32,783 nucleotides of DNA. Origin: CAXBDP01 sp041689935 (GTDB taxonomy: Bacteria > Bacteroidota > Bacteroidia > Cytophagales > Cyclobacteriaceae). The notes beneath the pieces were generated by a model. It saw only the letters and a program-made list of their open reading frames with translations. It did no database searches and was not told the DNA's origin. The position numbers and the translations under genes are program-made. Shown piece by piece: positions 1-8,220 of the stretch. The DNA is taken from the NCBI GenBank assembly GCA_041689935.1, contig JBDNFI010000023.1, forward strand, positions 1-32,783, read 5' to 3'. Each line of letters starts with the position of its first letter. The stretch's first letter is position 1.

Positions 1-465
1 AACGGTACAATGACTATAGGAATTTGATAGATTAGAATTATTCCGAAGTGTTCCAATTAGTCCTCCTGCACGCGAACCAGATTTGACCATGCTTCCTGAA
101 CTATAGGCATTACTTATAGAACTACTACTAAGAGCCCGCCCAATTAATGCACCAACAGAAGATCGACCTGAAATATTCACATTAGTCAAGCCTACCTTCC
201 GAATGATGCCATTACTAACTTCCCCAAACAGGCCTATTCTATCTTCAGTGGGTCTATTGATAAATAAGCCATTTATCGTAAAGTCTCCACCATCGTAGAT
301 GCCTGTAAATGGTAGGGTAATATTCCCAATCGGGCTCCAGCCTGCGCCACAGTTCCAGTTTTGGGTGCCCGAGGCATCGATATTGGCGGTTTGTACAAAA
401 TGCGAAGCCCAGCTTGCAGTGTTATCAGAAATCCATTTCAAGTTGGCTAAGGTGGCTATTTGGTA
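1..465 (-). repeat. Intragenic direct repeat, copy B, in the GLUG gene
   Basis: This is the second copy of the module at 952-1443. It is cut by the window edge, so the true length and copy number cannot be read here. The period is a multiple of three and the frame is preserved. Confidence 0.85.
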
Positions 466-1578
466 TGGAGTGCCTGCTGTACCGTTGCCAACGGTTGGTG
501 CTGCAGCTGCGATGCCTCCAGTAAAGGCCAAATTAGGATAGCCATTGTTCTCACCGGTACATAGCGACCAAATGGACACAAAATCCCATTCATTAGGAGT
601 GATGTCCGTAGTAAAAGTAGCCAAAGTTTTCATCTGCGCCGTTGTCCTAGGGGCACCTCTTCCGTCATCATCACTCTGGCCACTCGTTTCTGAATTGTAA
701 AAGCTATAGGTAACGGTAGCAGCATCAATAAATCCAATAAAACCGCCAATAAAACCGCCAACATCACCGCTTCCACCACTTACAGCACCAGTGCTATAGG
801 AATTTTCGATAACTGAAGAGAGAATAACCACACCCGCGAGACCACCAACGCTATTTCCTGAATCACTTACGGCTCCTGTAGCGAAAGAATTACGAATGGT
901 AGCACCAGTAACCAGACCAACTAGCCCGCCCCAATTTGATCCAACGCCAGCAACGGTACAATGACTATAGGAATTTGATAGATTAGAACTATTCTCAAGT
1001 ACTCCAATTAATCCTCCTCCAAAGCTACCAGTTATGCCCATGCTTCCCGAACTATAGGCATTGCTTATAGAACTACTATTAAGAGCCCGCCCAATTAATG
1101 CACCAACAGAAGATCGACCTGAAATATCCACATTAGTCAAGCCTACCTTCTGAATGGTGCCATTACTAACTTGCCCAAACAGGCCTATATTATCTTGAGT
1201 GGGTCTATTGATAAATAAGCCATTTATCGTAAAGCCTCCTCCATCGTAGCTGCCTGTAAATGCAGTGGTACCATTCCCAATCGGGCTCCAGCCTGCGCCC
1301 GCAAACCAAGTGGATGTAGATGAAGCATCGATATTGGCTGTTTGGATATAATTTGCCGCCCATCTAGCTACTCTATTTGGGGTGCCGACTTCTGTATCTG
1401 TTGCCGCAATCCAATAGAGGTTTTCCAAGGTGGCTATTTGGTAAGGGTCACCTACCGTACCATCACCAGCAGGCAGGGTAGCCGTTTGGGCGGTGGCGGA
1501 AAAATTGAATCCAAATAGTAGGAGGAAGGCAATTATAGTTGCAAAATATTTGCGTGAGGAGGTAGATGTATTATTCAT
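1..1578 (-). CDS. Secreted GLUG-motif repeat protein, N-terminal part (runs off left edge)
   Basis: An open minus-strand frame of 526 codons starts at the ATG at 1576-1578 and has no stop before the window edge, so the C-terminus is missing. Residues 1-31 are a Sec signal peptide: basic start, hydrophobic FATIIAFLLLFGF stretch, then SATAQT. The mature part is Gly/Ser/Asn-rich with repeated GGLVG/GGLIG...NSYS.G.V units (for example SVGGLAGVV...IENSYSTGAV), which is the GLUG motif of bacterial surface and adhesin-like beta-helix proteins. Each large module opens with a segment ending in GAGWSPIGN and then FTG.YDGG.FTINGLFINRPT. Two such modules are seen and they are near copies of each other. 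Expected location is outer surface or secreted. A C-terminal sorting domain would lie outside the window. Family assignment is confident. The biological role (adhesion, polymer binding) is inference. Confidence 0.85.
   Translation of the reverse strand, partial: MNNTSTSSRKYFATIIAFLLLFGFNFSATAQTATLPAGDGTVGDPYQIATLENLYWIAATDTEVGTPNRVARWAANYIQTANIDASSTSTWFAGAGWSPIGNGTTAFTGSYDGGGFTINGLFINRPTQDNIGLFGQVSNGTIQKVGLTNVDISGRSSVGALIGRALNSSSISNAYSSGSMGITGSFGGGLIGVLENSSNLSNSYSHCTVAGVGSNWGGLVGLVTGATIRNSFATGAVSDSGNSVGGLAGVVILSSVIENSYSTGAVSGGSGDVGGFIGGFIGFIDAATVTYSFYNSETSGQSDDDGRGAPRTTAQMKTLATFTTDITPNEWDFVSIWSLCTGENNGYPNLAFTGGIAAAAPTVGNGTAGTPYQIATLANLKWISDNTASWASHFVQTANIDASGTQNWNCGAGWSPIGNITLPFTGIYDGGDFTINGLFINRPTEDRIGLFGEVSNGIIRKVGLTNVNISGRSSVGALIGRALSSSSISNAYSSGSMVKSGSRAGGLIGTLRNNSNLSNSYSHCTV
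952..1443 (-). repeat. Intragenic direct repeat, copy A, in the GLUG gene
   Basis: This stretch matches positions 1-465 at an offset of 951 bases (317 codons), drifting to 978 after small in-frame indels. Identity is roughly 90% by eye over the first 290 bases and long runs are identical. It covers the GLUG block and the following GAGWSPIGN/INGLFINRPT block of the protein. Confidence 0.85.
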
Positions 1579-2135
1579 GGTTAATCATTGTTATCAAAAT
1601 GCAAAGCACGAATATAGTAGGGAAAGTTATATTATAAAATATTTTTTAACATTTCGGGGGAATTTTATTACAAAAGCTTTTGAATAAAATGAATTAGTAA
1701 GCAGTGTACTATCTACCAATAACACTATGGAAACGTCAATTAATATATTTATATGCTTAATAGTCAATGTTTTATAATTTATTTATAAAGCACCTCAAAA
1801 CGAATCTCAGCCCTTTTTCAGCGTGCGTTTGCTACTGATAACTTTTAGAAAGAATGCATCATCTCTCAATCTATTTCAACAGAAAAAGTTATACTTATTT
1901 GAGGGAAAATGGTTCCTTTTCTAGCGCAATTTTTGCAAAGCGTGTTTATCTATTTTAGGATTTGTAATCGGTTCTTTTAGTTGATGAATTAGTTTGGCTG
2001 TATAGCTGTGCTGGACGAACAGAAAAATAAATCGGCACGCTTTACAAAAGCGCGCCAAAGGTTTCAAGCAAAAAAAGTCCTTAGTCATGGGTTGACTAAG
2101 GACTTGTAAATTTTATAAGAGTGTTGTTTGAAAAC
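1579..2135. other. Intergenic, AT-rich, no gene seen
   Basis: This gap lies between the start of the GLUG gene and the end of msrB. Apart from the msrB terminator at its right end, I see no open frame with a recognisable product, no RNA gene and no clear promoter consensus. A 12-base palindrome, CAAAAGCTTTTG, lies at 1671-1682 and may be chance in AT-rich DNA. Confidence 0.6.
2071..2105 (-). terminator. Rho-independent terminator of msrB
   Basis: A perfect 13-bp stem (2075-2087 with 2093-2105) has a 5-base loop. Read on the minus strand it is followed by a run of T (the A run at 2071-2076). It sits about 30 bases after the msrB stop. Confidence 0.9.
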
Positions 2136-2642
2136 TTAACCTTGCTTAGGCACAAATTTTAATGCTGCCGAATTCAGACAATATCTCAAACCGGTAGGCT
2201 TTGGGCCATCTTCAAATACGTGACCTAGGTGGCCAGCACATTTTATACACACTACCTCGGTTCTTAGCATTCCAAAAGATTTATCTAAATGATCTGCTAG
2301 TTTGCTTTTGTCAATAGGTTGGTAGAAACTTGGCCAGCCAGTACCCGACTCGAATTTGGTGACAGAACTAAAAAGTGGTTCTCCACAACCTCCGCAAACG
2401 TACGTTCCTTCTTCTTTATTATCCCAAAGAGGCCCTGTGAAAGCTCTTTCCGTTCCTTTTTCTCTTAATACGTGATAGGCAATTGGATCCAATTCCTTTT
2501 TCCACTCAGCTTCTGTTTTCAAAACTTTATTTTCCATGTTAGCTGTTTTAGCTGTTTGTGTATTTCTTTGATTGCTCTGCCCACAAGCATTTAAACTTAA
2601 TGTAAGTACTGCGAGCAATAGTATACTTGCTACTGATTTCAT
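2136..2642 (-). CDS. msrB: Peptide-methionine (R)-S-oxide reductase, lipoprotein form
   Basis: This enzyme reduces the R-epimer of methionine sulfoxide in oxidised proteins. The 168-residue product shows the whole MsrB signature: zinc ligands C83/C86 (CGGC) and C132/C135 (CIKC), the GTGWPSF motif at 100-106, and the resolving/catalytic region GLRYCLNSAALKF with the active Cys at 155. The frame is open 38 codons further upstream, but I chose the ATG at 2640-2642 because the product then begins with a lipoprotein signal peptide ending in LNAC (lipid Cys at 20). That points to a periplasmic or outer-membrane-anchored reductase. The gene lies 129 bases downstream of the HD gene and ends at a strong terminator, so it is either the last gene of the signalling operon or has its own promoter. 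Confidence 0.93.
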   Translation of the reverse strand: MKSVASILLLAVLTLSLNACGQSNQRNTQTAKTANMENKVLKTEAEWKKELDPIAYHVLREKGTERAFTGPLWDNKEEGTYVCGGCGEPLFSSVTKFESGTGWPSFYQPIDKSKLADHLDKSFGMLRTEVVCIKCAGHLGHVFEDGPKPTGLRYCLNSAALKFVPKQG

Positions 2643-2771
2643 GATTTTGATGCGATTTTTGCTATTATGCCTTTGCAATAAATACCTGTTATCTATTAAG
2701 CACTTACTATGTAAAACGAAATAGCAGCAAATTGTTTTATAAAACCTTAGATTCAAGCGATCTAAATTTCT

Positions 2772-3374
2772 TTACCTCCCGCTTAATTCGGTTTTAAGTT
2801 TGCTGAGGTTTTCTTGTTTTTTCCACTCCCTATTTTCAAGACAAAATTTTGTATGATAGCGGTGCGATTCCAAGAAAGAAATTTGAATTTTAAGCCACTG
2901 TTCATCACTTAAAGAAGGATTAAAACACTTTAATTCTTTATAGAGCTTTCTTCCGCCTAGTTCGAAAAGGTCTGTACCGAGGTATTCCAAATCTGCATCA
3001 GCAACGATTTGATCAAGATGACTTTTTGGATTTTGTGGAATTTTTGTGGCGGAAATCATTCCACACACTAATTGGATACTTTCTTCTGAATAATTAAATG
3101 CCGTTAGTTCTTGAATGGCTGTCTGACATCCAATTTCTTCATGATTGATTCTGCCGATAAGGTAGCCCGTATCGTGATACAGTGCAGCAGTTTTCACCAG
3201 CACCATATCTTGCTTATCAATATTTTCAGCCTCGCCAATTAGAATTGCCTTTTCCAGCACATAGCGGGTATGTGCTGCATCGTGGTAGGTATAGCAGATT
3301 GGAAGCTTTTTATCGAGCCTTCCCATTACATCACCATAAATTTTATCAAATGGTACCATATTATATTTTTCCAT
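2772..3374 (-). CDS. HD-domain phosphohydrolase
   Basis: The soluble 200-residue protein has the HD metal-binding pattern: His in YHDAAHT near residue 30-35, the HD pair in LYHDTGY near residue 67, and a distal Asp in VADADLEYLG. HD proteins hydrolyse phosphoester bonds, often in nucleotides or cyclic nucleotides. From memory, closely similar HD domains occur joined to class III cyclase domains in Bacteroidota. Here the gene sits three genes after a cyclase in the same operon, so a role in cyclic-nucleotide breakdown is a reasonable inference but is unproven. The start overlaps the end of the YitT gene by 14 bases. A second ATG, at 3357-3359, begins one base after that stop and is equally possible. 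The last codons (S-G-R-stop) contain one copy of the GCGGGAGG word. Confidence 0.8.
   Translation of the reverse strand: MEKYNMVPFDKIYGDVMGRLDKKLPICYTYHDAAHTRYVLEKAILIGEAENIDKQDMVLVKTAALYHDTGYLIGRINHEEIGCQTAIQELTAFNYSEESIQLVCGMISATKIPQNPKSHLDQIVADADLEYLGTDLFELGGRKLYKELKCFNPSLSDEQWLKIQISFLESHRYHTKFCLENREWKKQENLSKLKTELSGR
2775..2782 (-). repeat. Dispersed octamer GCGGGAGG, copy 1
   Basis: Exact copy on the minus strand covering the last two sense codons (G-R) and part of the Ser codon of the HD gene, directly before its stop. Confidence 0.9.
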
Positions 3375-4248
3375 CCTTTTTCTTTACCAATCCGCCCTTT
3401 ACTTCTTTGATACTTTGCACGTAGAAAAACGCTTTTGGATCTATTTCCATCACAGCTTCTTTTATACGGTGAATTTCGAGTCTAGTCACTACTGTCATTA
3501 CAATATCTACATCGGCCTTGATATGAAACTTGCCGGGCAAATAGCCTCTTTCTCCTTTGTACACTGAAATTGCTTTACCAAAATCATTCACTACCAAAGA
3601 CTTAACTTCCTGATCTTTTGCTGAAATAATAGAAAGTGCAGTATATTCTTCAAAACCATCTACTACATAGTCTGAGGTTTTCATGGCCGTAAAATAGACC
3701 AGTATCGAGTACATCGCTGTTTCAATGCCAAATTTGAAGGCTGCTCCCATAATGATAAGGGAGTTAAGGAGCATAATGATTTCTCCAGACGAAAATCCTG
3801 ATTTTTTTTCGGTGTAGTAAGCAATTACTTCAAGGCCGTCGATGACTCCGCCGCCACGAATAACGAGCCCAATACCTAAGCCAATGAAGAATCCACCAAA
3901 CACTGCAATCAATACATTATCGCTTGTGAAAGGCGGAATCTGAATAAAATACATTCCAGCTGCTAGTATTAGTATGGCAATTAAGGCCTGAACACCGAAT
4001 GTGCTGCCAATTTTTTTGTAGCCAATAACCACAAAAGGGAGATTGATCACAATCAATAAAACACTAATGTGGATATCTGCAAAACTGCTGATTAGAATAG
4101 AAATTCCCGTAACGCCTCCGTCCAGAAAGTTATTAGGAATCATAAACCCTTGTAGACCTATAATTGCCAAAAATACACCCAATAAAGTATATGTGATGGA
4201 TCTCAATGCAAAAATAGATTTCCATCTAACGCTTTTCAAAATACTCAT
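3361..4248 (-). CDS. YitT family membrane protein (DUF161 + DUF2179)
   Basis: The protein has 295 residues. The N-terminal two thirds hold about five or six hydrophobic helices with glycine-rich loops (FLDGGVTGISIL, GLGIGLVIRGGGVIDGLE), as in the YitT_membrane domain. The C-terminal 80 residues form the soluble DUF2179 domain (DVDIVMTVVTRLEIHRIKEAV...DPKAFFYVQ). It is an inner-membrane protein. The family's substrate is not established and transport is often suggested. It is 22 bases downstream of the cyclase gene and overlaps the HD gene, so it is co-transcribed with the signalling genes. Confidence 0.88.
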   Translation of the reverse strand: MSILKSVRWKSIFALRSITYTLLGVFLAIIGLQGFMIPNNFLDGGVTGISILISSFADIHISVLLIVINLPFVVIGYKKIGSTFGVQALIAILILAAGMYFIQIPPFTSDNVLIAVFGGFFIGLGIGLVIRGGGVIDGLEVIAYYTEKKSGFSSGEIIMLLNSLIIMGAAFKFGIETAMYSILVYFTAMKTSDYVVDGFEEYTALSIISAKDQEVKSLVVNDFGKAISVYKGERGYLPGKFHIKADVDIVMTVVTRLEIHRIKEAVMEIDPKAFFYVQSIKEVKGGLVKKKDGKI

Positions 4249-4270
4249 TCAATAGCCGGTTTTCGATAAA

Positions 4271-5314
4271 TTAATTTAGAACCTCATAAATGACAATGGG
4301 TATCTTTTTATTTTTCATTTTTATTTCACCAATTCTATTGCAAGAGAATGAATCTTTAATGATTTCATAGTTATTTTCTGCAATAAGAATTTGTCCAACT
4401 CCCGCAGATGCCTGTAATCTCGCTGCCACATTCACCACATCGCCGATTACTGTAAAATCTAATCTTTTCAAGGTGGAGGAGCCTATATTGCCAGAAACCA
4501 TTTCACCGCTATTGATTCCAATAGAAACTTTTGGCTTATAATCTGTGCCTGCACTTGATTCAGTAGAAATTAATTCAACCGCATTTCTGATTTTCACGCA
4601 GGCTTCAATAGCTCTATCGAGATGATAATCGCCTTTGAAAACTGCCATGACTGCATCACCTAAAAATTTATCAACGATGCCATTATGATCAATTATTTCT
4701 TTGACCATTACATCGAAGTAATCATTGAGTAATTCTACCACCTTATTTGCTGGCTGAGTTTCGCTGATAGAAGTAAATCCACAGATATCAATAAAGGCAA
4801 CGGTACCATTTATAATTTCATTTTCAAGTAGGGAGTTTGCAAATTCTTGCCCACCCATAAAATTCAAAACTGTTTCGTCAACATACATTTTAAGGATGTC
4901 ATTTTCCTGTATGGCCTTCATGGTATTTTTTAGATGCGCAATATGCACCATTGTTCTTTCAATAGTTATTTCAAGATCTTTGAAATCCACCGGCTTTGTT
5001 ATAAAGTCAAAGGCACCTCAATTCATAGCCACACGGATGTTTTCCATATCTCCATAGGCCGAAATAATCACTGATTTTAAAAGACTATTTTTTTCGCTGA
5101 TGTGCGTAAGCAAGGTTAGCCCATCCATTTCGGGCATATTGATGTCGCTCAATATCAAATCTACATCTGGATGATCTTCTAACTTCTCTAAGGCATCTCT
5201 TCCATTGCACGCAAACACAAATTCATACAGATTTTCGCGTATTTTCTTTCGGAACCTTTGTTTAATCAAAATTTCTAAATCAGCTTCATCATCCACCACC
5301 ATTATCTTCGTCAT
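4271..5314 (-). pseudogene. Receiver-adenylate/guanylate cyclase fusion, interrupted by an in-frame TGA
   Basis: Read as one frame this would be about 347 residues: a CheY-like receiver (D8/D9 acidic pair, phospho-Asp D57 in SDINMPEMDG) followed by a class III nucleotide cyclase. A TGA at 5018-5020 splits it after residue 98. The frame continues unchanged through GAFDFITKPVDFK, which is the normal end of a receiver including its conserved Lys. The intact neighbouring receiver aligns straight across the stop (AINSGAQGFFTKPIDF against AMN-stop-GAFDFITKPVDF). The cyclase part keeps its catalytic set: metal Asp in AFIDICGFTS, second Asp in FLGDAVMAVF, and the VIGDVVNVAARL segment with the transition-state Asn and Arg. 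A GTG at 4988-4990 could restart translation and yield a cyclase without a receiver. The simplest source codon for TGA is CGA (Arg). A sequencing error is not excluded. Confidence 0.85.
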
Positions 5315-5325
5315 AGTTTACAAAG

Positions 5326-5703
5326 TTATTTTTGTAGTATTTTCACTATTTCTTTTTTGAGAGAATCAAAGTCAATTGGTTTTGTGAAAAAGCCCTGTGC
5401 CCCCGAATTGATAGCTCTATTATAATTATCGCTATCTCCATAAGCTGAAATCATACTTACAGAAATTTGTGGATATTTTTCTTTCACCTTATCTAACAAC
5501 TCTAGGCCAGTCATACCAGGCATGTTTATGTCAGAGAAAATGTACATGATTTCCGGTGGATTGGTACTTCCAAGTATTGCAAGAGCCTCGTCGCCGGAGA
5601 ATGCAAAGACCAACTCGAAGTCATATATTTTCACTTCTTTTCTGAATTTTTGTCGAAAAAGCATTTCTACATCTTTCTCGTCATCAACGATGAGAATTTT
5701 CAT
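5326..5703 (-). CDS. Single-domain response regulator (CheY-like)
   Basis: This complete 125-residue receiver domain has no output domain. The acidic pocket is D7/D8, the phospho-acceptor D58 is in FSDINMPGMTG, S86 is in MISAYG, and K108 is in FFTKP. All are present, so it should be phosphorylatable. It starts inside the end of the kinase gene (4-base overlap at 5700-5703) and ends 11 bases before the receiver-cyclase gene. That arrangement suggests it is phosphorylated by that kinase and shares or buffers the signal to the cyclase. Its sequence resembles the cyclase's receiver, pointing to an old duplication. Confidence 0.92.
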   Translation of the reverse strand: MKILIVDDEKDVEMLFRQKFRKEVKIYDFELVFAFSGDEALAILGSTNPPEIMYIFSDINMPGMTGLELLDKVKEKYPQISVSMISAYGDSDNYNRAINSGAQGFFTKPIDFDSLKKEIVKILQK

Positions 5704-7031
5704 TCTTTAGGGGTTTTATTAAGTGAGGGAATCCGCACTTCAAATCTTGTGAATGTATTTAGTTCACTTGTAATGCCAAGGGATCCTCCATGGGCTTTTA
5801 TTATATCATTGGTAAGACTTAAGCCCAAACCAGTTCCATTCGTACCTTTTTTAGTGGTAAAAAATGGCAAAAGTATCTTATCTCTAATTTCATCGGGAAT
5901 GCCAGGTCCATTATCTTCAAATGCGATCAACACACTTTTACCCTCTCGGCGGGAGGTAATTTATAAAGTGGGCAAATAGTCTTTAGTTGATTGGCTATTT
6001 ACTTTCTCTAGCATTGCATCAAATGCATTTTTACAGAAATTGAGTACCAACCTACTAAAATCCTCTGAATTAATCATCAATTTTTCAATATTATCATCCA
6101 AAGCAAGATTAATTTTAACATTAATCGGGGACTTACTTGCTCGCATTCCATGAAATGCCAGGTTTACGTATTCTTTAATTACTTCATTTAGGTTGGTTGG
6201 TTCAATTGTGCCGCTTCCACCTCGGCTATGCAAAAGCATGGATTTCACTACTCCATCAGCTCTTGTTCCATGCTGATAAATTTTAGTTAAGTTAGATTTA
6301 ATATCATTTAGCAATTCTATAATCTCCGTTTTGGCAGCAGATGTCTCGATAGATTCAAACTCTAAAAACACTTCGTCCAGCAACTCGATACTCAAGTCAG
6401 AGAAATTATTCACAAAGTTTAATGGGTTTTTTATCTCGTGAGCGATCCCCGCAGTAAGTTGCCCCAGTGAGGCTAGCTTCTCTTGTTGTATAAGCTGCAC
6501 TTGAGCTGCTCTCAACTCTTGTAATGAGTTATTGAGCTCAGCGGTCTTTTCGGAGACTAAGGTCTCAAGCTCTTTCTTTTTTCTTTTCCATTCTTCTTGG
6601 TGCCACGTATCATTTTCTGTATCTACCGCAACAGATCCATGCCAATGAGTGACTTTCCATTGAGAGCCAAAATCTTCTAATACTGTGCTGAGTCGTACAT
6701 TAAGTTCATTATTACCCTCCTGCAATTTTAATATAATTTTAAGCTCACTTACAATTACCGCTATATTTTCGGTGTTATTGTATCGCCTATGAATCTCTCT
6801 GATCTCGTTTACGAATTGAAAATCAACACTTTGATCAATTTGCCTTTGCACAATATCTTGTAAGCCTTCAATACCGTGAATTTTTTCATCTATGGTAGTT
6901 CCGTAACCCATTACGTCTTCAACCACAAGTTCTCCAATGCGCTCTTTCGGAAAATTTAGCAAGATGGCATCACAAAAATTCTTGTAGGTTTCATTCAGTA
7001 ATTCTTCCTTTTTCAAATTCATGGCTTTCAA
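5700..7031 (-). pseudogene. Sensor histidine kinase with SnoaL-like N-terminus, interrupted by an in-frame TAA
   Basis: Read through, the gene encodes about 443 residues. Residues 1-140 look like an NTF2/SnoaL-like sensor fold ending in the typical WKVTHWHGS. Residues 145-190 are a coiled coil, the HisKA box follows (phospho-His H198 in AHEIKNPLNF), and the ATPase N-box is at NFCKNAFDAM (331-340). A TAA at 5961-5963 then interrupts the frame. In the same frame the sequence continues with TSRREGK...AFEDNGPGIP (G1 box), LPFFTTKKG and GTGLGLSLTNDI (G2 box), and ends at 5700, overlapping the receiver gene. The stop therefore separates the N-box from the G-boxes, and the upstream product alone cannot be an active kinase. 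The change could be AAA to TAA. No transmembrane segments are seen, so the kinase would be cytoplasmic. The start may also be the ATG three codons further in (7022). Confidence 0.85.
5949..5956 (+). repeat. Dispersed octamer GCGGGAGG, copy 2
   Basis: Exact copy, antisense in the kinase gene, coding T-S-R two codons after the in-frame TAA. Confidence 0.9.
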
Positions 7032-7482
7032 AATTACGTTTCACAATTTGCTTACAGACCAAAGTACAATCGGCATTACTAACCTAGTTCTTTCAAGATA
7101 TTGAAAGACCGATTGAAAACAAAAAGAAATAATTTAATTAATTAGAATCAAAGGCGGGTTTTAGATTAACTAATAACTTTATTTTATATATGCAGATGCT
7201 AGATAGCGAGAAAGCTGGCTTTTAGAATTTTCCTTTGCCCAAGGAGGAGCCTGCTTTTGGCTAATATCTGCATCCAATGGATCGATAAACTTCATTAATT
7301 TGGTCATTTGTAGAACTGTCATTTTTTTAATTCAAGTTCTACATCTCCTTGTATGATCTGAACCGTTTTCAAACCAAATAGTTAAAAAACATGCAAAACG
7401 CGCATTTGGTGCAAGAGCGGATGCTGATTTTAATTGTTGATTTAAATCTACGAAATTAAGCTTTCGCTATATATGATAATTA
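7032..7482. other. Intergenic, upstream of the kinase operon
   Basis: This AT-rich gap presumably holds the promoter of the kinase operon, but I find no clean TAnnTTTG with a spaced TTG. The only candidate gene is a 47-codon frame at 7179-7322, listed separately. Confidence 0.5.
7179..7322 (-). CDS. Possible small protein, 47 residues, unknown
   Basis: An ATG at 7320-7322 opens a frame that ends in TAA at 7179-7181. The product starts MTVLQMTKLMKFIDPL and has a charged, proline-containing middle (QAPPWAKENSKSQLS). It has no signal peptide or membrane segment. A GGAG lies about 20 bases upstream, too far for a good ribosome site. The composition looks protein-like, but I recognise no family. 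Random occurrence cannot be ruled out. Confidence 0.3.
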   Translation of the reverse strand: MTVLQMTKLMKFIDPLDADISQKQAPPWAKENSKSQLSRYLASAYIK

Positions 7483-7752
7483 TTAATTTGTTAGCATAGT
7501 ACCGAATATTGCTACTCCCATTATCATAATCAAAATAATATAAATGACAATGCCGATGGCCATCCAAATTAATGCAGCTTTTGCAAAGTTTCGTTTGCTG
7601 TGGTTTGTGCTATCCGAAAATGCCCACACCAAATACATAATCACATTGACAATGGGTATAAATGTGATCAGTAATGTAATAACCCAATCGCCAACAGATA
7701 GCGGGAGGCTGCGATAATCTTCCAAATAAGCATTTTGATTCAGGTTTTCCAT
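7483..7752 (-). CDS. Small two-helix membrane protein, unknown function
   Basis: The 89-residue product has two hydrophobic stretches, roughly residues 23-45 (DWVITLLITFIPIVNVIMYLVW) and 60-85 (AALIWMAIGIVIYIILIM). A short polar loop containing SKRNFAKA separates them. Both ends are polar. Proteins of this shape are common beside other genes in Bacteroidota and have no assigned role. It stands alone, with long intergenic DNA on both sides. One GCGGGAGG word lies inside it, read antisense, coding L-P-L. Confidence 0.7.
   Translation of the reverse strand: MENLNQNAYLEDYRSLPLSVGDWVITLLITFIPIVNVIMYLVWAFSDSTNHSKRNFAKAALIWMAIGIVIYIILIMIMGVAIFGTMLTN
7701..7708 (+). repeat. Dispersed octamer GCGGGAGG, copy 3
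   Basis: Exact copy, antisense in the two-helix membrane protein gene, coding S-L-P-L. Confidence 0.9.
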
Positions 7753-8100
7753 AATTTTTATATCCTTTTATTAGTTTATCTAGCGGTGAATAAATTTATA
7801 AAAATATAATTGAAAATCAATTTTTTGCTAAACAATCAGTTGTTTGTAATTTCCTAAAGGTTTACCATTTATGTTTTATTGTTGCTTATTTTGGGAGGGA
7901 TAATATTTTCAAATAGTTATTTGGTCGGGATAGCAAATCTAAGCCTTAAGTGGAGATGAAAAGCTTCTTGTAATAATAGGCAAAGGTGGCAATCATTTGA
8001 ACGACCGCGTTACAAAAAAATAGAAATACAACAACTTCCAGCAAGTGTAGAAGCGTATGCCTTATCGAGTATATGTGTATGTTTTAAATGAGTACATGCA

Positions 8101-8135
8101 GAAATTTTTCGGTCTTGGGCGAACCGAAAAATTTC
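8101..8135. other. Perfect 13-bp inverted repeat with 9-base loop
   Basis: GAAATTTTTCGGT at 8101-8113 is exactly complementary to 8123-8135. The loop is CTTGGGCGA. It is not followed by a T run on either strand, and the Lacal_2735 gene already has a terminator closer to its stop. It could be a back-up terminator, an RNA structure or a protein-binding site. Confidence 0.7.
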
Positions 8136-8186
8136 ATAAAGCTATTTTCTGCGAAAAGAAACGCTTTTTGTAGTGTTATCCTTGGT

Positions 8187-8220
8187 CAAAAAAGATAAAA
8201 TCTGAACGCAACCAGATTTT
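8187..8220 (-). terminator. Terminator of the Lacal_2735 family gene
   Basis: The stem AAAATCTG (8197-8204) pairs with CAGATTTT (8213-8220) around an 8-base loop. On the minus strand it is followed by ATC and a T run (the A run at 8188-8193). It lies 12 bases past the stop of the small gene. Confidence 0.75.

Noticed and set aside
1..1450. Repeated blocks at the left edge as a possible CRISPR or tandem DNA array
   Set aside because: The repeats are long, in frame and encode a continuous GLUG protein with a signal peptide.
3182..3424. Plus-strand ORF opposite the HD gene start
   Set aside because: It is a shadow of the HD and YitT genes, with no recognisable domain.
4271..7031. Programmed stop-codon readthrough or an altered genetic code as the explanation for the TAA and TGA in the kinase and cyclase genes
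   Set aside because: Two different stop codons are involved, many genes in the window end normally with TAA or TGA, and no recoding structure was seen. Mutation or sequence error is simpler.
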